The notes beneath the pieces are model-generated. The model was not told the DNA's origin. It made no database searches and saw nothing but the letters and a program-made list of their open reading frames with translations. Of a DNA stretch of 64,000 nucleotides, positions 54,627 to 63,849 are shown piece by piece. Source of the stretch: Fulvivirga marina (GTDB taxonomy: Bacteria; Bacteroidota; Bacteroidia; Cytophagales; Cyclobacteriaceae). The translations under genes were made by a program, and so were the position numbers. The stretch's first letter is position 1; each line of letters begins with the position of its first letter. The stretch covers positions 620,001-684,000 of the forward strand of contig NZ_JAEUGD010000042.1 in NCBI RefSeq assembly GCF_016775155.1, read 5' to 3'.

Positions 54627-55790
54627 TCATTTATCTATCATCTTTTTGTGAATTGTTAGGATAGCAATATCAGAGGTTAGAACCTCTTTTCTCAGCCTTA
54701 AGCATGGTTTCTCAACCAACAAGTAAAGAATTAAACTAACACAGCCCGCAGCAATGAAGCAAGCCCAGAAAATCCAATCACTTAAAAGTGTTATTTCAAA
54801 CTCTCTTATCCAGCGTTTGGTAAGGTTAAAGATCAACTTATGGGTCAGGTAAAGCGAATACGATAATGTAGCCACCACTAAAGTTATTCGGGACCTGATT
54901 TTATAAAAAAAGCATGTAGGGCTAATTGCCGCAATCAGAATAATACCATAGGCTAGGGAGATCATAGTAAAACCATAGGCTGTTGTATTGAAAGAGACTA
55001 GGTTTTCTGATATTTTGTAGGCATAGAGTAGCATGCAGATTCCAATCAAAAATATCAGGTTTCCATGCTTTTTTAACCTACTTAAGAGCTTTGAGTCGAA
55101 GGCAGCCATGGACGCTATAGTGATTCCTACAACTAAACCATCCATCCTGGTGTGACTAGGGTAATAGATTTTTTCAAAAAAACTGAAGGTCATGGCTTTT
55201 GCATCGATGTCTATTAGTGGCTGAACATATTCCGACCAGCTATATAGCCTTAACACTATACTCAAAAGTATCAATCCGGTAATTAAATAGAATACCTTTT
55301 TTCGAAAGTTGAGTGTCCCGATCGTAAGTAGGATCAGGGGGAAGATAACATAAAATTGCTCTTCAATACACAAAGACCATGCATGAGAAAAGGTGTTTTC
55401 AGTTTCAATATCCAATCCCAGGTTTTGGGTAAAGGTTAGGAATTTCCATAAAGGAGGCATACCTCTGCCTCCCCGTAGGTTTGGCAAGGCGTAGTAAACG
55501 ATCAATACTGTAAAGTATGCCGGTATAATCCGGAAAGCCCTTTTCAGATAGAACCGTTTAAAGGAGATGCTATTTGATGTTTTGACCTCACTGAGTAGTT
55601 GATAACCGATAAGATAACCGCTTAATACGAAAAACAGATCTACACCTGACCACCCGATAAGGGCCACTGGCTGCAACCATTTTGGGGTTCCTGGACCAAA
55701 ATGAAAGACCATAACCAGAATAATAGCAATGGCTCTTAGGTGATCCAGTCCGTGCAGTCTGTTTGTTGAGTAGGGGAAAAGCTTGGACAT
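54627..55790 (-). CDS. Acyltransferase 3 family membrane protein (OafA/YrhL-like)
   Basis: 387 aa with about ten membrane helices. GLDHLRAIAIILVMVFHFG holds the family's R and H near residue 30; GVDLFFVLSGYLIGY and RRAF-like RAFRIIPAYF follow. Moves acyl groups to surface sugars or peptidoglycan; acceptor unknown. No glycan cluster adjacent. Confidence 0.88.
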   Translation of the reverse strand: MSKLFPYSTNRLHGLDHLRAIAIILVMVFHFGPGTPKWLQPVALIGWSGVDLFFVLSGYLIGYQLLSEVKTSNSISFKRFYLKRAFRIIPAYFTVLIVYYALPNLRGGRGMPPLWKFLTFTQNLGLDIETENTFSHAWSLCIEEQFYVIFPLILLTIGTLNFRKKVFYLITGLILLSIVLRLYSWSEYVQPLIDIDAKAMTFSFFEKIYYPSHTRMDGLVVGITIASMAAFDSKLLSRLKKHGNLIFLIGICMLLYAYKISENLVSFNTTAYGFTMISLAYGIILIAAISPTCFFYKIRSRITLVVATLSYSLYLTHKLIFNLTKRWIREFEITLLSDWIFWACFIAAGCVSLILYLLVEKPCLRLRKEVLTSDIAILTIHKKMIDK

Positions 55791-56102
55791 TAAAGTATTT
55801 GTCAGTTGAAGGGGAGTTTGCCGATGATCCTGATAATTAATATTTCTAAATTACCGAAATTTAATTTTATGGCGTTAAGCAAATGAGAGAATCTAAGCCG
55901 TCTAAGGTTAGTATTTATGCTGTGGTCGTCATTATTATCAGATTAAAGTACTTCTGTAATCCTGTAGTAACCATTGTTGTGATTTGCATAATGAGGGTTG
56001 TTATTCTTTGTTTTAACAATGAAATGACCATACTTTCTATAGTTGCTCTTTGGTGAATGAGTGCTGGGCATTCTCTTAAATGATGATTAATTGCTCATAT
56101 TC

Positions 56103-56119
56103 ACAAGTAAATCTTACTT
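56103..56119. promoter_or_regulatory. 17-nt dyad in the gap before the NTase-like gene
   Basis: CAAGTAA and TTACTTG separated by three bases lie about 100 bp upstream of 56223. Operator-like, no known binder. The 432-bp gap 55791-56222 shows nothing else clear. Confidence 0.2.
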
Positions 56120-56222
56120 GCTAGTAACGAAGGGATAAATATCATTATAATGAAAATGCCTTAATTTGCATCTTAGAAATAGTTGGAAAGGCGTTATTTT
56201 TGAAGGCAAATATGATTTTGAC

Positions 56223-56774
56223 ATGACTAAGTTTGTTAAGGATAAAAGTGCTAACATCCTTAATTTTTTGGCAATGAACAGAGTTGTAGCTCAATTTTCT
56301 CGGGTGAAGAAGGGAAATGATCGGTCGGGGGTATTAAATATTTCCAATGATGTTTTTGCTGATTTTTTTGAAGAGCTTAATGAACGAGAAATTCATTATT
56401 TGGCAGTTGGGGATATTGCAGGTGCATATCATGGCTATCCGAGAACTAGCGGGGGCCTTGAACTATGGCTGTCTCATGATGACGAAAACATACAAAAAAT
56501 ACAGCACTTGTTAGAATTAGGGGCACCGATAAATGCGGATAGTGAGGGAAGGGTTGTTAAATTTCGTGGTGAAACTTTTAAGCTTACCATATACCTTCAA
56601 ATGTTGCACTATACTCAGCAGGATTTTTGCCGTTGTCATTCAGAATCGGAGTTAGCCGTTGTTTTGAATACTACCATACCGGTGCTTGGAAAAAAGGACT
56701 ATACTCGTGAAATGGGGATACCATCAAAAACGGGAAATAGAAAAATGATCAAGAACCAGGAAAGTCAGAACTAA
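56223..56774 (+). CDS. Nucleotidyltransferase-like protein, unknown function
   Basis: 183 aa from ATG 56223 (MTKFVKDKSA); a TTG at 56166 is a weaker start. The central segment IHYLAVGDIAGAYHGYPRTS (about 77-96) followed by GLELWLS resembles the minimal NTase core of DUF6036/AbiEii-type proteins, but the metal-binding aspartates are not all seen. A defence or toxin role is possible for some relatives, but no antitoxin-like partner is adjacent. Confidence 0.6.
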   Translation: MTKFVKDKSANILNFLAMNRVVAQFSRVKKGNDRSGVLNISNDVFADFFEELNEREIHYLAVGDIAGAYHGYPRTSGGLELWLSHDDENIQKIQHLLELGAPINADSEGRVVKFRGETFKLTIYLQMLHYTQQDFCRCHSESELAVVLNTTIPVLGKKDYTREMGIPSKTGNRKMIKNQESQN

Positions 56775-56900
56775 TTGGCGTGTTGTAAAACTTATGCTTG
56801 GGTTGACCGTTTAAATAAATGTATAAAAATATTAAGTCCGGGAACTCTACTAAACAGGTGAAAGTGCTGGTTTATGTAGGCCTTCCCGGCACCAATTACC

Positions 56901-57479
56901 TCACATTAAATCAAATTTCTTTCCCATATCACTTAGTGTTCTATTAAGGCTACGTGCAGTTACACCAAGATAATTGGCTATATCCTGTTTTGAGATATGC
57001 TGTAATAATTCGGGAAATTCATTCATAAGCCGAAGAAGTTTATCTTCTATGGTATGAGACTGATTGTACCCATGTCTGATAGCCTTGTATTTTACTTTAT
57101 TGGCAAATGCTTTAAGTATCAACTCATTGAATTTACTGTTTGATCTCAAAAGCTTATGAAACTTATCTCCTTTAATTTCAAATACTTGTAAGTCAGTGAT
57201 GGCTTCTATAGAACAAAAGCTAAGGTGCTCATTGATTGTTTCGATCTCACCAAAAATCTCCCCATCAGAAAAAAACTCCTGGATAAAATCCTTTCCATTA
57301 TCCTCACTTAAATAGCATTTTGCTATACCACTTTTTATAATAAAAACAGAGAAAACCTTTTTGCCCTGCTTAATTAGACTTTGTTTAGGAGAGTAGTTTT
57401 CTAAGAAGAAATGGTTGAAACTTTCAGTCTCATAAAGCCTGCTTACAAACGCTAATAAATCTTTGTTTATTCTTACCAT
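56901..57479 (-). CDS. Crp/Fnr family transcriptional regulator
   Basis: 192 aa. A cyclic-nucleotide-binding-like beta barrel (about 20-110; EFFSDGEIFGEIETI) and a C-terminal HTH (about 150-190; ISKQDIANYLGVTARSLNRTLSDM). The Fnr cysteines are absent, and cAMP-pocket residues are incomplete, so the signal is unknown. It is divergent from the HD-domain gene; a 12-nt dyad lies at 57492-57503. Confidence 0.87.
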   Translation of the reverse strand: MVRINKDLLAFVSRLYETESFNHFFLENYSPKQSLIKQGKKVFSVFIIKSGIAKCYLSEDNGKDFIQEFFSDGEIFGEIETINEHLSFCSIEAITDLQVFEIKGDKFHKLLRSNSKFNELILKAFANKVKYKAIRHGYNQSHTIEDKLLRLMNEFPELLQHISKQDIANYLGVTARSLNRTLSDMGKKFDLM

Positions 57480-57491
57480 ATTTTACCGGAG

Positions 57492-57503
57492 GGACAAATG
57501 TCC
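57492..57503. promoter_or_regulatory. Dyad upstream of the Crp/Fnr gene
   Basis: GGACAAATGTCC is a symmetric dyad 13 bp before the regulator start and 82 bp before the divergent HD-domain gene. It may be an autoregulatory operator; binding is not known. Confidence 0.3.
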
Positions 57504-57584
57504 TTTGTTATGAAAAGTGGTTGCTTTTCCTTTGCAAAAAAGAAATGACCGGTTAAGGTCTTACAAAGATAAAATTAATCAAAG

Positions 57585-58160
57585 ATGCAACTAGATAACT
57601 TGTCAAAGCAGTTAGAATTTATCAAGGAGATTGATAAGATCAAATATATTCAGCGCAAGACTCGTCTGTTCAATAGTGACAGAAATGAGAATGATGCTGA
57701 ACATAGCTGGCACCTTGCCGTGATGGCACTTGTGTTGGTAGAGCACTCCAATGAAGATATTGATTTGTTAAAAGTTCTTAAAATGGTGTTGATCCATGAT
57801 ATTGTAGAGATAGATGCAGGGGATACATTTTTGTTTGATAGTCAAAGAGATGATTCTAAAGAGTCGGAAGCGTTAGCTGCAAGACGCATATTTGGAATGT
57901 TGCCTGAGAAACAGGCAGAGGAGTTTATGGCTATTTGGGAAGAATTTGAAGAAGGTAGTACTCCTGAGGCCAAATTTGCCCATTCTCTTGATAGGTTAGA
58001 GCCCGTTTTGCAAAACGATTCAAATAATGGAGGTACTTGGGCGGAGCATGATGTGCCTCATGAAAAGGTGATCAAGAAGGTCAGCGTAATGAACAACGGT
58101 TCGACGATATTGTGGAGCCATGCTGAGAAATTGATAGGAAGGTTTTATTCTGAGGAGTGA
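57585..58160 (+). CDS. HD-domain phosphohydrolase (YfbR/HDDC2-like)
   Basis: 191 aa. Metal motif: His in DAEHSWHLA, HD in VLIHDIVEIDAGD (about 68-80), and Asp in HSLDRLEPVL. The arrangement matches 5'-deoxynucleotidase YfbR/HDDC2. It would remove phosphate from deoxynucleoside monophosphates (inference). Shares its promoter region with the Crp/Fnr gene. Confidence 0.87.
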   Translation: MQLDNLSKQLEFIKEIDKIKYIQRKTRLFNSDRNENDAEHSWHLAVMALVLVEHSNEDIDLLKVLKMVLIHDIVEIDAGDTFLFDSQRDDSKESEALAARRIFGMLPEKQAEEFMAIWEEFEEGSTPEAKFAHSLDRLEPVLQNDSNNGGTWAEHDVPHEKVIKKVSVMNNGSTILWSHAEKLIGRFYSEE

Positions 58161-58225
58161 CGGCTTGAAAATTGCGTTCAGTCTCGGGGCGACTGCTGGT
58201 ACGGTCGGCCTTATTACCTGTAGCT

Positions 58226-58235
58226 GGTGCGAGCT
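58226..58235 (+). repeat. Target-site duplication, left copy
   Basis: GGTGCGAGCT directly flanks the left end of the IS element and recurs at 59635-59644. Confidence 0.85.
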
Positions 58236-59634
58236 CAATGCCGTTAAGTTAAGGTAATTTGGATTTTTTTTGGTATTATAGAAGAGTAATAAGAAGAAAG
58301 TAGGAATCGGAGCCCTGTTTATAGAAGGGCTTTTTTAAAACACAATAAAAACTATTGATAATGAGTGATTTATCAATAGGAGTAAAACTGATCCTAAGGC
58401 ATTCACCCGTACCAGAAAACTTTCTTTCAAAGGGCTCCTACTCAATATAGCAAGCTTTACAAGACCCGGGGTTCAAACAGAATTAGATCGATTTTTTAAA
58501 GCCATCTCCAATTCATCAACTTCATTTGAATCGATATCTAAAAGTGCATTTACGCAATCCCGAAGAAAATTAAAACCAGATGCCTTTATTGAGTTAAGAA
58601 GAAACCAACTGGAATACTTTAACCAATTTGCACCTGATAAAAGGAGGTAGAAAGAGAAAAGAGTAGTTGCAATTGATGGCAGCCTTTTAAATTTGCCGCA
58701 TACTGATGAAGTAAAAGCTGGATTTGGATCTGTCAAAAACCAACATGAAGATGTGGTAAGTGCAAGATGTTCATTTGCGTATGATGTGTACAATGAATTG
58801 ATATTAGATGCATCTATTGCACCGAGAAGAAGCTGTGAAAAAGAGTCGGCCCTTAATCACTTATCCAGGCTAAACCCCTCCAGCGATATACTGGTTTTCG
58901 ACAGAGGCTATCCAAGTCAGTGGCTGATGGGTTTACTTGATAAGAAGGGCTTTAAATTTTGTTTTCGCTTAAGCACTGCCTGGAAAAAGATACAGGTGAT
59001 CATATGAATAGCAGTAAAGATGATATAGACTGGACGATGGTTAGGTCCTCCAATCGGGAATGGGGTAAGCTCAAAACTTATGGATTGGGTAGAAAATTGG
59101 AAGGATTGAGATTACTATCCATATCATTATCATCAGGAGAAAAGGAAATACTAATAACCAATTTGACTGATCGTAAAAACTATAGCATTGATGACATAAA
59201 AGAACTTTATAATCTACGATGGGGAGTGGAAGAGGGGTATAAATCCTTTAAAAAAGTATTACATATTGAGCACTTCTCTGGTAGAACAGTACAGGCAATA
59301 AATCAAGACTTTCATGCGCGGGTTTTCATGTTGAATATGGCATCCATTATAAGAAAGCAGGGCTTATACTTTTCAAAGTCCTCACCCATAAACAAGAAAA
59401 GGCATAGATATACGGTAAGTAAAACACAAGCTATCGCAAAAACTAAAGATTTTTTGCTCGATATCTTCTATAGCAAAAGGTTAAGAAAAATTATTCAACA
59501 AATGCTGAAAATATTAAATAGAAGACTTGAAATGATACGGCCGGGCAGATCCTTTCCAAGGCCTAAAACATCTTCAAGGAGAAGAAGTAAAATTATCAAT
59601 TTAAAAGGTATTTAAGCTTAACTTAACGACATTG
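58236..59634 (+). mobile_element. IS4-family insertion sequence, 1399 bp
   Basis: Left end CAATGCCGTTAAGTTAAGG (58236-58254) and right end (59616-59634) are inverted repeats matching at 17 of 19 positions, flanked by the 10-bp duplication GGTGCGAGCT. Inside is one decayed DDE transposase. Terminal repeat and duplication length fit IS4. The intact duplication argues the element has not moved or recombined since it arrived, but its transposase is dead. Confidence 0.9.
58375..59615 (+). pseudogene. IS4-family transposase, inactivated
   Basis: The transposase reading begins near 58375. It is broken by a stop codon (TAG at about 58648, after APDKRR) and by a frameshift near 58975-58985, where frame 58693-59007 must pass to frame 58959-59615. 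The DDE elements persist: AIDGS, FDRGYPS, and the E-region EEGYKSFKKVLHIEHFSG. A basic tail closes it. A trans-acting copy elsewhere could still mobilise the ends. Confidence 0.88.
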
Positions 59635-59644
59635 GGTGCGAGCT
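59635..59644 (+). repeat. Target-site duplication, right copy
   Basis: GGTGCGAGCT directly follows the right end of the IS. With the IS removed, CTGTAGCTGGTGCGAGCT-TGT-AGCTCGCATCAGCTACAG forms a near-perfect 18-bp hairpin, so the insertion is inside a palindrome. Confidence 0.85.
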
Positions 59645-59706
59645 TGTAGCTCGCATCAGCTACAGTAAGTGCCAATCGATTTGCATCATACTTATCCAAG
59701 GTATTT

Positions 59707-60330
59707 TTAATGGCTCTTTTTAAAGGTGGAGTTTTTCCATACACGCATCATCTCCTTTTTGTGTTCTTCATCGTTATAATTGATACTTACCCCAAAATCA
59801 AAACCATTGATGTGTCTGCTGTACATGTTCTGATTGAGTATGACCTCACCTCCATTTCCATATACCGTAATTTTAAATAAAGCAAAGTTTAGCCCGTCGA
59901 CAACTTCTGAGGATGACGAGGTATCTATCTTGATACCTTGATTTATATAGGTTTGATAAAGTAATTCTTTTAACGCAGCGTTGTTATCTTCCCATTCTCC
60001 TTCATAGCTCAGTGGGAATGGTTCGGAGCTGGATTGGAAAATGTTGAAGCTATTTTTTTGAAAACTGATCAAATGCTTTAGTCCACTATAGTTAATACTA
60101 TCTTTCATAACCTCCTGCATAGCTTGTTTGCCCTTTTCATCATTGGCATCCAATTGATCTTTTTTTACTATTTCCCATCCCTTAGGGATTTCAATTGTCC
60201 AGCCTATTTCATGGCTACGATAAATATTTCCTTTGATTAGCCCCTCATCGGTTTGCTTGGCAGGTTTACTTTTATTGCAGGAAAGGAACATTGAAAAGAG
60301 AAGTATAGTTGCTATTGATTTGTAAGGCAT
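59707..60330 (-). CDS. Lipoprotein of unknown function
   Basis: 207 aa with lipobox MFLSC (Cys18). The mature part has a beta/alpha pattern starting IGWTIEIPKGWEIVKKDQ, similar in outline to PsbP/MOG1-like folds of periplasmic lipoproteins. No function. Confidence 0.75.
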   Translation of the reverse strand: MPYKSIATILLFSMFLSCNKSKPAKQTDEGLIKGNIYRSHEIGWTIEIPKGWEIVKKDQLDANDEKGKQAMQEVMKDSINYSGLKHLISFQKNSFNIFQSSSEPFPLSYEGEWEDNNAALKELLYQTYINQGIKIDTSSSSEVVDGLNFALFKITVYGNGGEVILNQNMYSRHINGFDFGVSINYNDEEHKKEMMRVWKNSTFKKSH

Positions 60331-60448
60331 GAATGCTGTTTTGGGTTTGCAGAAAAGCTTAATCTACAAATTAATAGACAAACTTATAATTGTTAGTGGG
60401 AGAATATGGTTTTGAGTTGGTGTTGATTACCAACTGGATAAGGATTTT

Positions 60449-60640
60449 CTAGATATTATACACCTTCATCGACCTGTTAAACTCGCCTGGGGTAAAGCCG
60501 ATAATCAGGTTTTTATATGTTAACCCTATCCTTTGGCAAGTCCTGCATTGGGTTATGATGCCGCTTCTTGGGATCATGAGTTTTTTAATGTCACATTTCA
60601 TTTTTGACTGGGAGTTATTGCGTTTTTCAAATAAGGACAT
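60449..60640 (-). CDS. Small CxxC protein, resembles DUF6686
   Basis: 63 aa. ITQCRTCQRIGLTYKNLIIG with a CxxC pair and GEFNRSM near the end recall a small Bacteroidota family. Its N-terminus overlaps the 3' end of the next ORF in another frame. Function unknown; start uncertain. Confidence 0.5.
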   Translation of the reverse strand: MSLFEKRNNSQSKMKCDIKKLMIPRSGIITQCRTCQRIGLTYKNLIIGFTPGEFNRSMKVYNI

Positions 60641-60750
60641 TTTGACTCTTCAATGATTGACCTGATCCTGGTCTTGTTTTTATGCTTGTCTTCAAGTTCC
60701 CGATTCAGTTGAGCCATTAGGGTGTCGTAATTATTGTATTCCATAGTCAT
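60598..60750 (-). CDS. Small hypothetical ORF upstream of the CxxC protein
   Basis: 50 aa from MTMEYNNYDTLM. Highly charged and helical (LNRELEDKHKNKTRIRSIIEE). It overlaps the following small gene by 43 bases, in a different frame. Coding status is uncertain; a frameshifted single gene is also possible. Confidence 0.35.
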   Translation of the reverse strand: MTMEYNNYDTLMAQLNRELEDKHKNKTRIRSIIEESKCPYLKNAITPSQK

Positions 60751-61018
60751 TGAGTTTTGGTGCTTTGATTGACCCTGTACAGCCGCATGTCTTAATATGT
60801 ATGCAGGATCAATAAGGACTTTATTATTTAGATTAATTATAAATAGCATAAAGCTGCTAGTAAACTTTTAAACTGTCAATGCCTATTTTTAGCGATTTTA
60901 ATCACTAGAGGTAGGTAATTAGCTCAGGTTCACACCAGGATTCCATACTTCATTTCAGAATGAAATGTCAGAGAATACTACCCGCTACCTTAGCACCAAC
61001 ATCAACATTTTGAGTTCA

Positions 61019-61480
61019 ATGAAATACACAACAAGAGTGGTTTGGAATAAGGGGCCAGAGGAGCTGTTTACCGATAATAAGTATAGTCGGAGGCATCAAT
61101 GGTCTTTTGATGGAGGCTTAGATGTTAAGGCATCTTCATCACCTCATGTGATACCAGTACCCTTGTCTGATGAATCTGCTGTTGACCCAGAGGAGGCTTT
61201 TGTTGCAGCACTTTCCAGTTGTCACATGCTCTTTTTTCTTTCCCTGGCAGCGAAGGAAACTTATGTGGTCGAAACCTATGAGGATCAGGCAGAGGGAGTT
61301 ATGGAGGAAAATGAAAATGGTAAAATGGCTATGATCAGCGTAACCTTAAAACCCAGAATTGTTTTTTCAGAACAGCATAAAGTTCCCGATTTAAGTGAGG
61401 TGGAGGCATTGCATGAAAAAGCGCACAATAGCTGTTTTTTGGCTAATTCAGTACAATCAAAAATTAATATTAATTTATAA
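61019..61480 (+). CDS. OsmC family protein
   Basis: 153 aa from ATG 61019; an upstream ATG at 60965 adds 18 residues. The first catalytic Cys lies in LSSCHMLFFLS and the second in AHNSCFLANSV. Peroxide/organic-hydroperoxide reductase family. 10 bp separate it from the ACT gene. Confidence 0.87.
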   Translation: MKYTTRVVWNKGPEELFTDNKYSRRHQWSFDGGLDVKASSSPHVIPVPLSDESAVDPEEAFVAALSSCHMLFFLSLAAKETYVVETYEDQAEGVMEENENGKMAMISVTLKPRIVFSEQHKVPDLSEVEALHEKAHNSCFLANSVQSKININL

Positions 61481-61490
61481 AAGTTGCATT

Positions 61491-61886
61491 ATGAAAGATT
61501 TGGTAATACGTTTAAATGATAAGCCAGGGGCTCTGGCAGACATGGGTGAAGCTCTGGCAAGTGCAGGGGTAAGTGTAGAAGGTGGCGGAGCCTGGGTGGT
61601 TAACAGTGAAGGAGTAGCCCACTTTTTGGTTGAAGATGGTGAGAAAGCCCGAATGGCATTGGAGGAAAAGGGCATAGAGGTTGTTCGGGTAAATGAAACA
61701 TTAGTGCAGCGTCTTAAGCAGGATCAGCCAGGCCAATTGGGGAAGATAACCAGAGCCATGGAAAAAGCTGGAGTAAATATAGAAGTACTCTATAGTGACC
61801 ACGATAATCAACTTATATTAGTGGTAGATGATTATGAAAAGGGTAAAGTAGTCTCTGATAACTGGACCCGTGGTGTATATGCATAA
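61491..61886 (+). CDS. ACT-domain protein
   Basis: 131 aa. Two ACT-like units (about 2-60, LVIRLNDKPGALADMGEALA, and about 70-125, QPGQLGKITRAMEKAGVNIE). Such stand-alone proteins bind small ligands, usually amino acids; ligand unknown. It follows OsmC and is followed by a wHTH gene after 7 bp. Confidence 0.78.
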   Translation: MKDLVIRLNDKPGALADMGEALASAGVSVEGGGAWVVNSEGVAHFLVEDGEKARMALEEKGIEVVRVNETLVQRLKQDQPGQLGKITRAMEKAGVNIEVLYSDHDNQLILVVDDYEKGKVVSDNWTRGVYA

Positions 61887-61893
61887 ATAATTT

Positions 61894-62583
61894 ATGGAAG
61901 AATTGGAAAATCAGTTTAGCCAAATTGCGGTGCTCATAGGGGATAAAGCACGCTCAATAATGCTCTGGAATCTTTTGGATGGCAGAGCCTATACCGCTAC
62001 GGAGCTGTCGGTGTGTGCCAATATTTCACCTCAATCCGCCAGCAATCATTTAGCTAAACTGGTTGATGCCAATATCCTTTCTATCAGCAAGCAAGGCAGG
62101 CACAGGTATTACAATTTTAAGAATGATGCCGTAGCACAGGTAGTAGAGTCTATGGCAAGTCTTCTGCCTTTACAGGATGAGGGTAAACCGAAAGTTAAGC
62201 CCGTACCCCCAGGTATAGCCTATGCCCGAACCTGTTATGATCACGTAGCAGGAAGGTTAGGTGTAAGTTTAACAGAATCGTTAGAAGCTAATGGTTTCAT
62301 AAAAGCCTCAGGGAAGGAATATGATCTTACAGATAAAGGGCGGGAGTGGTTTCATACTTTAGGTGTAGATACCGAAGGTTTGAAACAGCAAAAACGATCT
62401 TTTGCCCATCAATGCCTGGATTGGAGTGAGAGAAGGTCTCACCTGGCCGGTGCCTTGGGTGCATCGATGTTACAAGTTATGCTCCAAAAAGACTGGGTCA
62501 GGAAAAAGAATAATACCCGTGAGCTACTCATCACTCCTAAAGGTAAGTTGGAACTGAGCGATCTGTTGAAGCTGAAAATATAA
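61894..62583 (+). CDS. ArsR-like winged-helix transcriptional regulator
   Basis: 229 aa. N-terminal wHTH (about 10-80; ATELSVCANISPQSASNHLAKL, RHRYYNFKND), followed by a C-terminal domain (about 105-225) with no obvious Cys-type metal site. Possibly controls the OsmC-ACT genes with which it is clustered (inference). Confidence 0.85.
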   Translation: MEELENQFSQIAVLIGDKARSIMLWNLLDGRAYTATELSVCANISPQSASNHLAKLVDANILSISKQGRHRYYNFKNDAVAQVVESMASLLPLQDEGKPKVKPVPPGIAYARTCYDHVAGRLGVSLTESLEANGFIKASGKEYDLTDKGREWFHTLGVDTEGLKQQKRSFAHQCLDWSERRSHLAGALGASMLQVMLQKDWVRKKNNTRELLITPKGKLELSDLLKLKI

Positions 62584-62623
62584 TCCTTTTACTTTCAATT
62601 ATTTAAATTTATTAGAACTGGCA

Positions 62624-63094
62624 ATGAATGCGAGAGAAGTTATACTATTGAATTTTTCTGAAACAAGAAGACGCAGTATTAAGCTGTGGCGGGCAATACC
62701 TCATGAATTTCTGGGGTGGCGACCGGATAAAGAGGCCTTTACCATTATAGAAATGATTCGACACGTGCTTGAAGGTGAACACCTATTTCATAAAATAATT
62801 GAAAACAGAGGTAATTTGGGTGATTATAACTCACCCTGGCTCGGGGAGGAATATACTGATGTGAGTAATGAACTGCGATTTGCTGATCAATACAGGTCAA
62901 GATTTATGAGTATGGTTGAAAATCTGGAAGAGGAAGAGTTGGAAAACGTAGAGATTGTAAGGACTGAAGTGGGACAGCGTAAAAAACTGGGCGACTACCT
63001 CAACCGGATGGCCTACCATGAATCGGTGCATACCGGGCAGATGCTGGCATACCTGAGAACCTTGAATATAGGCAGGCCGTTGGTGTGGGATTAA
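62624..63094 (+). CDS. DinB-family protein
   Basis: 156 aa with four-helix-bundle metal-site residues: His at IEMIRHVLEGEHLFH and His in MAYHESVHTGQMLAYL. DinB/YfiT-type enzymes include thiol transferases; specific reaction unknown. Confidence 0.85.
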   Translation: MNAREVILLNFSETRRRSIKLWRAIPHEFLGWRPDKEAFTIIEMIRHVLEGEHLFHKIIENRGNLGDYNSPWLGEEYTDVSNELRFADQYRSRFMSMVENLEEEELENVEIVRTEVGQRKKLGDYLNRMAYHESVHTGQMLAYLRTLNIGRPLVWD

Positions 63095-63095
63095 G

Positions 63096-63848
63096 TTACG
63101 ATAAGGCCATCATTCTTTCCATAAACTCATCGCGCTTGCTTTGAGAGATAGCTATCTGAGTGCTGTCATTCATCAGGATGTAGCCGCCCTCTGATTTTAC
63201 AAACTTTTTGACCTCATGCAGGTTGATCAGGAAGCTATTGTGTACACGCATGAAATTGTGGTCAGAAAGCAGGTTCTCATATTCTTTCAGGTTTTTACTT
63301 ACGATCAACTTTACATCAGGCTTGATGCTGAAATTGGTATAGGAACCGTTGGCCTCACAGTGCGATATGTTTTGTATATCTATAAACTCGAGGCCTTCAG
63401 ATGTTGCCAGACATATCTTTTTGCGTTGATTGGGTTTGTTACCCATGTTCTTGAGTAGCAGGTTTAGCTGTTTTGATGACTCCGCCTTGTCCAACCTCTC
63501 TCTTGCTTTTTCCAGAGCTTCCTGTAGCTCATCTATATCTATAGGCTTAAGAAGGTAGTCCAGAGAACTAAATTTGATGGCTTTTATGGCATATTGTTCA
63601 AAGGCTGTGGTGAAAATGACATCGAAGTTTCGTTCTTTGATCCGGTTGAGTACGTCAAAGCCAGTACCTGTTTGAAGCTCGATATCCAAAAATATCAAAT
63701 CTGGTTTAACTTTGTTGATGAGAGCTACGGCATCGTCTACATTACCTGCCATGCCAAGTACATTTACGTCATTACAAAACTCTAAAAGTAGTGACTTTAG
63801 TGTCTCTTGGCTTCGTACTTCATCTTCTATTATTACTACATTTAGCAT
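63096..63848 (-). CDS. LytTR-family response regulator
   Basis: 250 aa. Receiver domain (about 1-125) with Asp55 in LIFLDIELQTGTGFDVL and KPI lysine; LytTR DNA-binding domain (about 145-245; MRVHNSFLINLHEVKKFV). One base after the stop of the kinase gene upstream (63850), so the two form a two-component pair. Confidence 0.93.
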   Translation of the reverse strand: MLNVVIIEDEVRSQETLKSLLLEFCNDVNVLGMAGNVDDAVALINKVKPDLIFLDIELQTGTGFDVLNRIKERNFDVIFTTAFEQYAIKAIKFSSLDYLLKPIDIDELQEALEKARERLDKAESSKQLNLLLKNMGNKPNQRKKICLATSEGLEFIDIQNISHCEANGSYTNFSIKPDVKLIVSKNLKEYENLLSDHNFMRVHNSFLINLHEVKKFVKSEGGYILMNDSTQIAISQSKRDEFMERMMALS

Positions 63849-63849
63849 C

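Noticed and set aside
56223-56774. Toxin-antitoxin or abortive-infection module with the NTase-like gene
   Set aside because: No partner gene within close range, and the NTase active-site residues are not clear.
58473-58793. Reverse-strand ORF over the IS
   Set aside because: It is antisense to the transposase coding sequence and has no features of its own.
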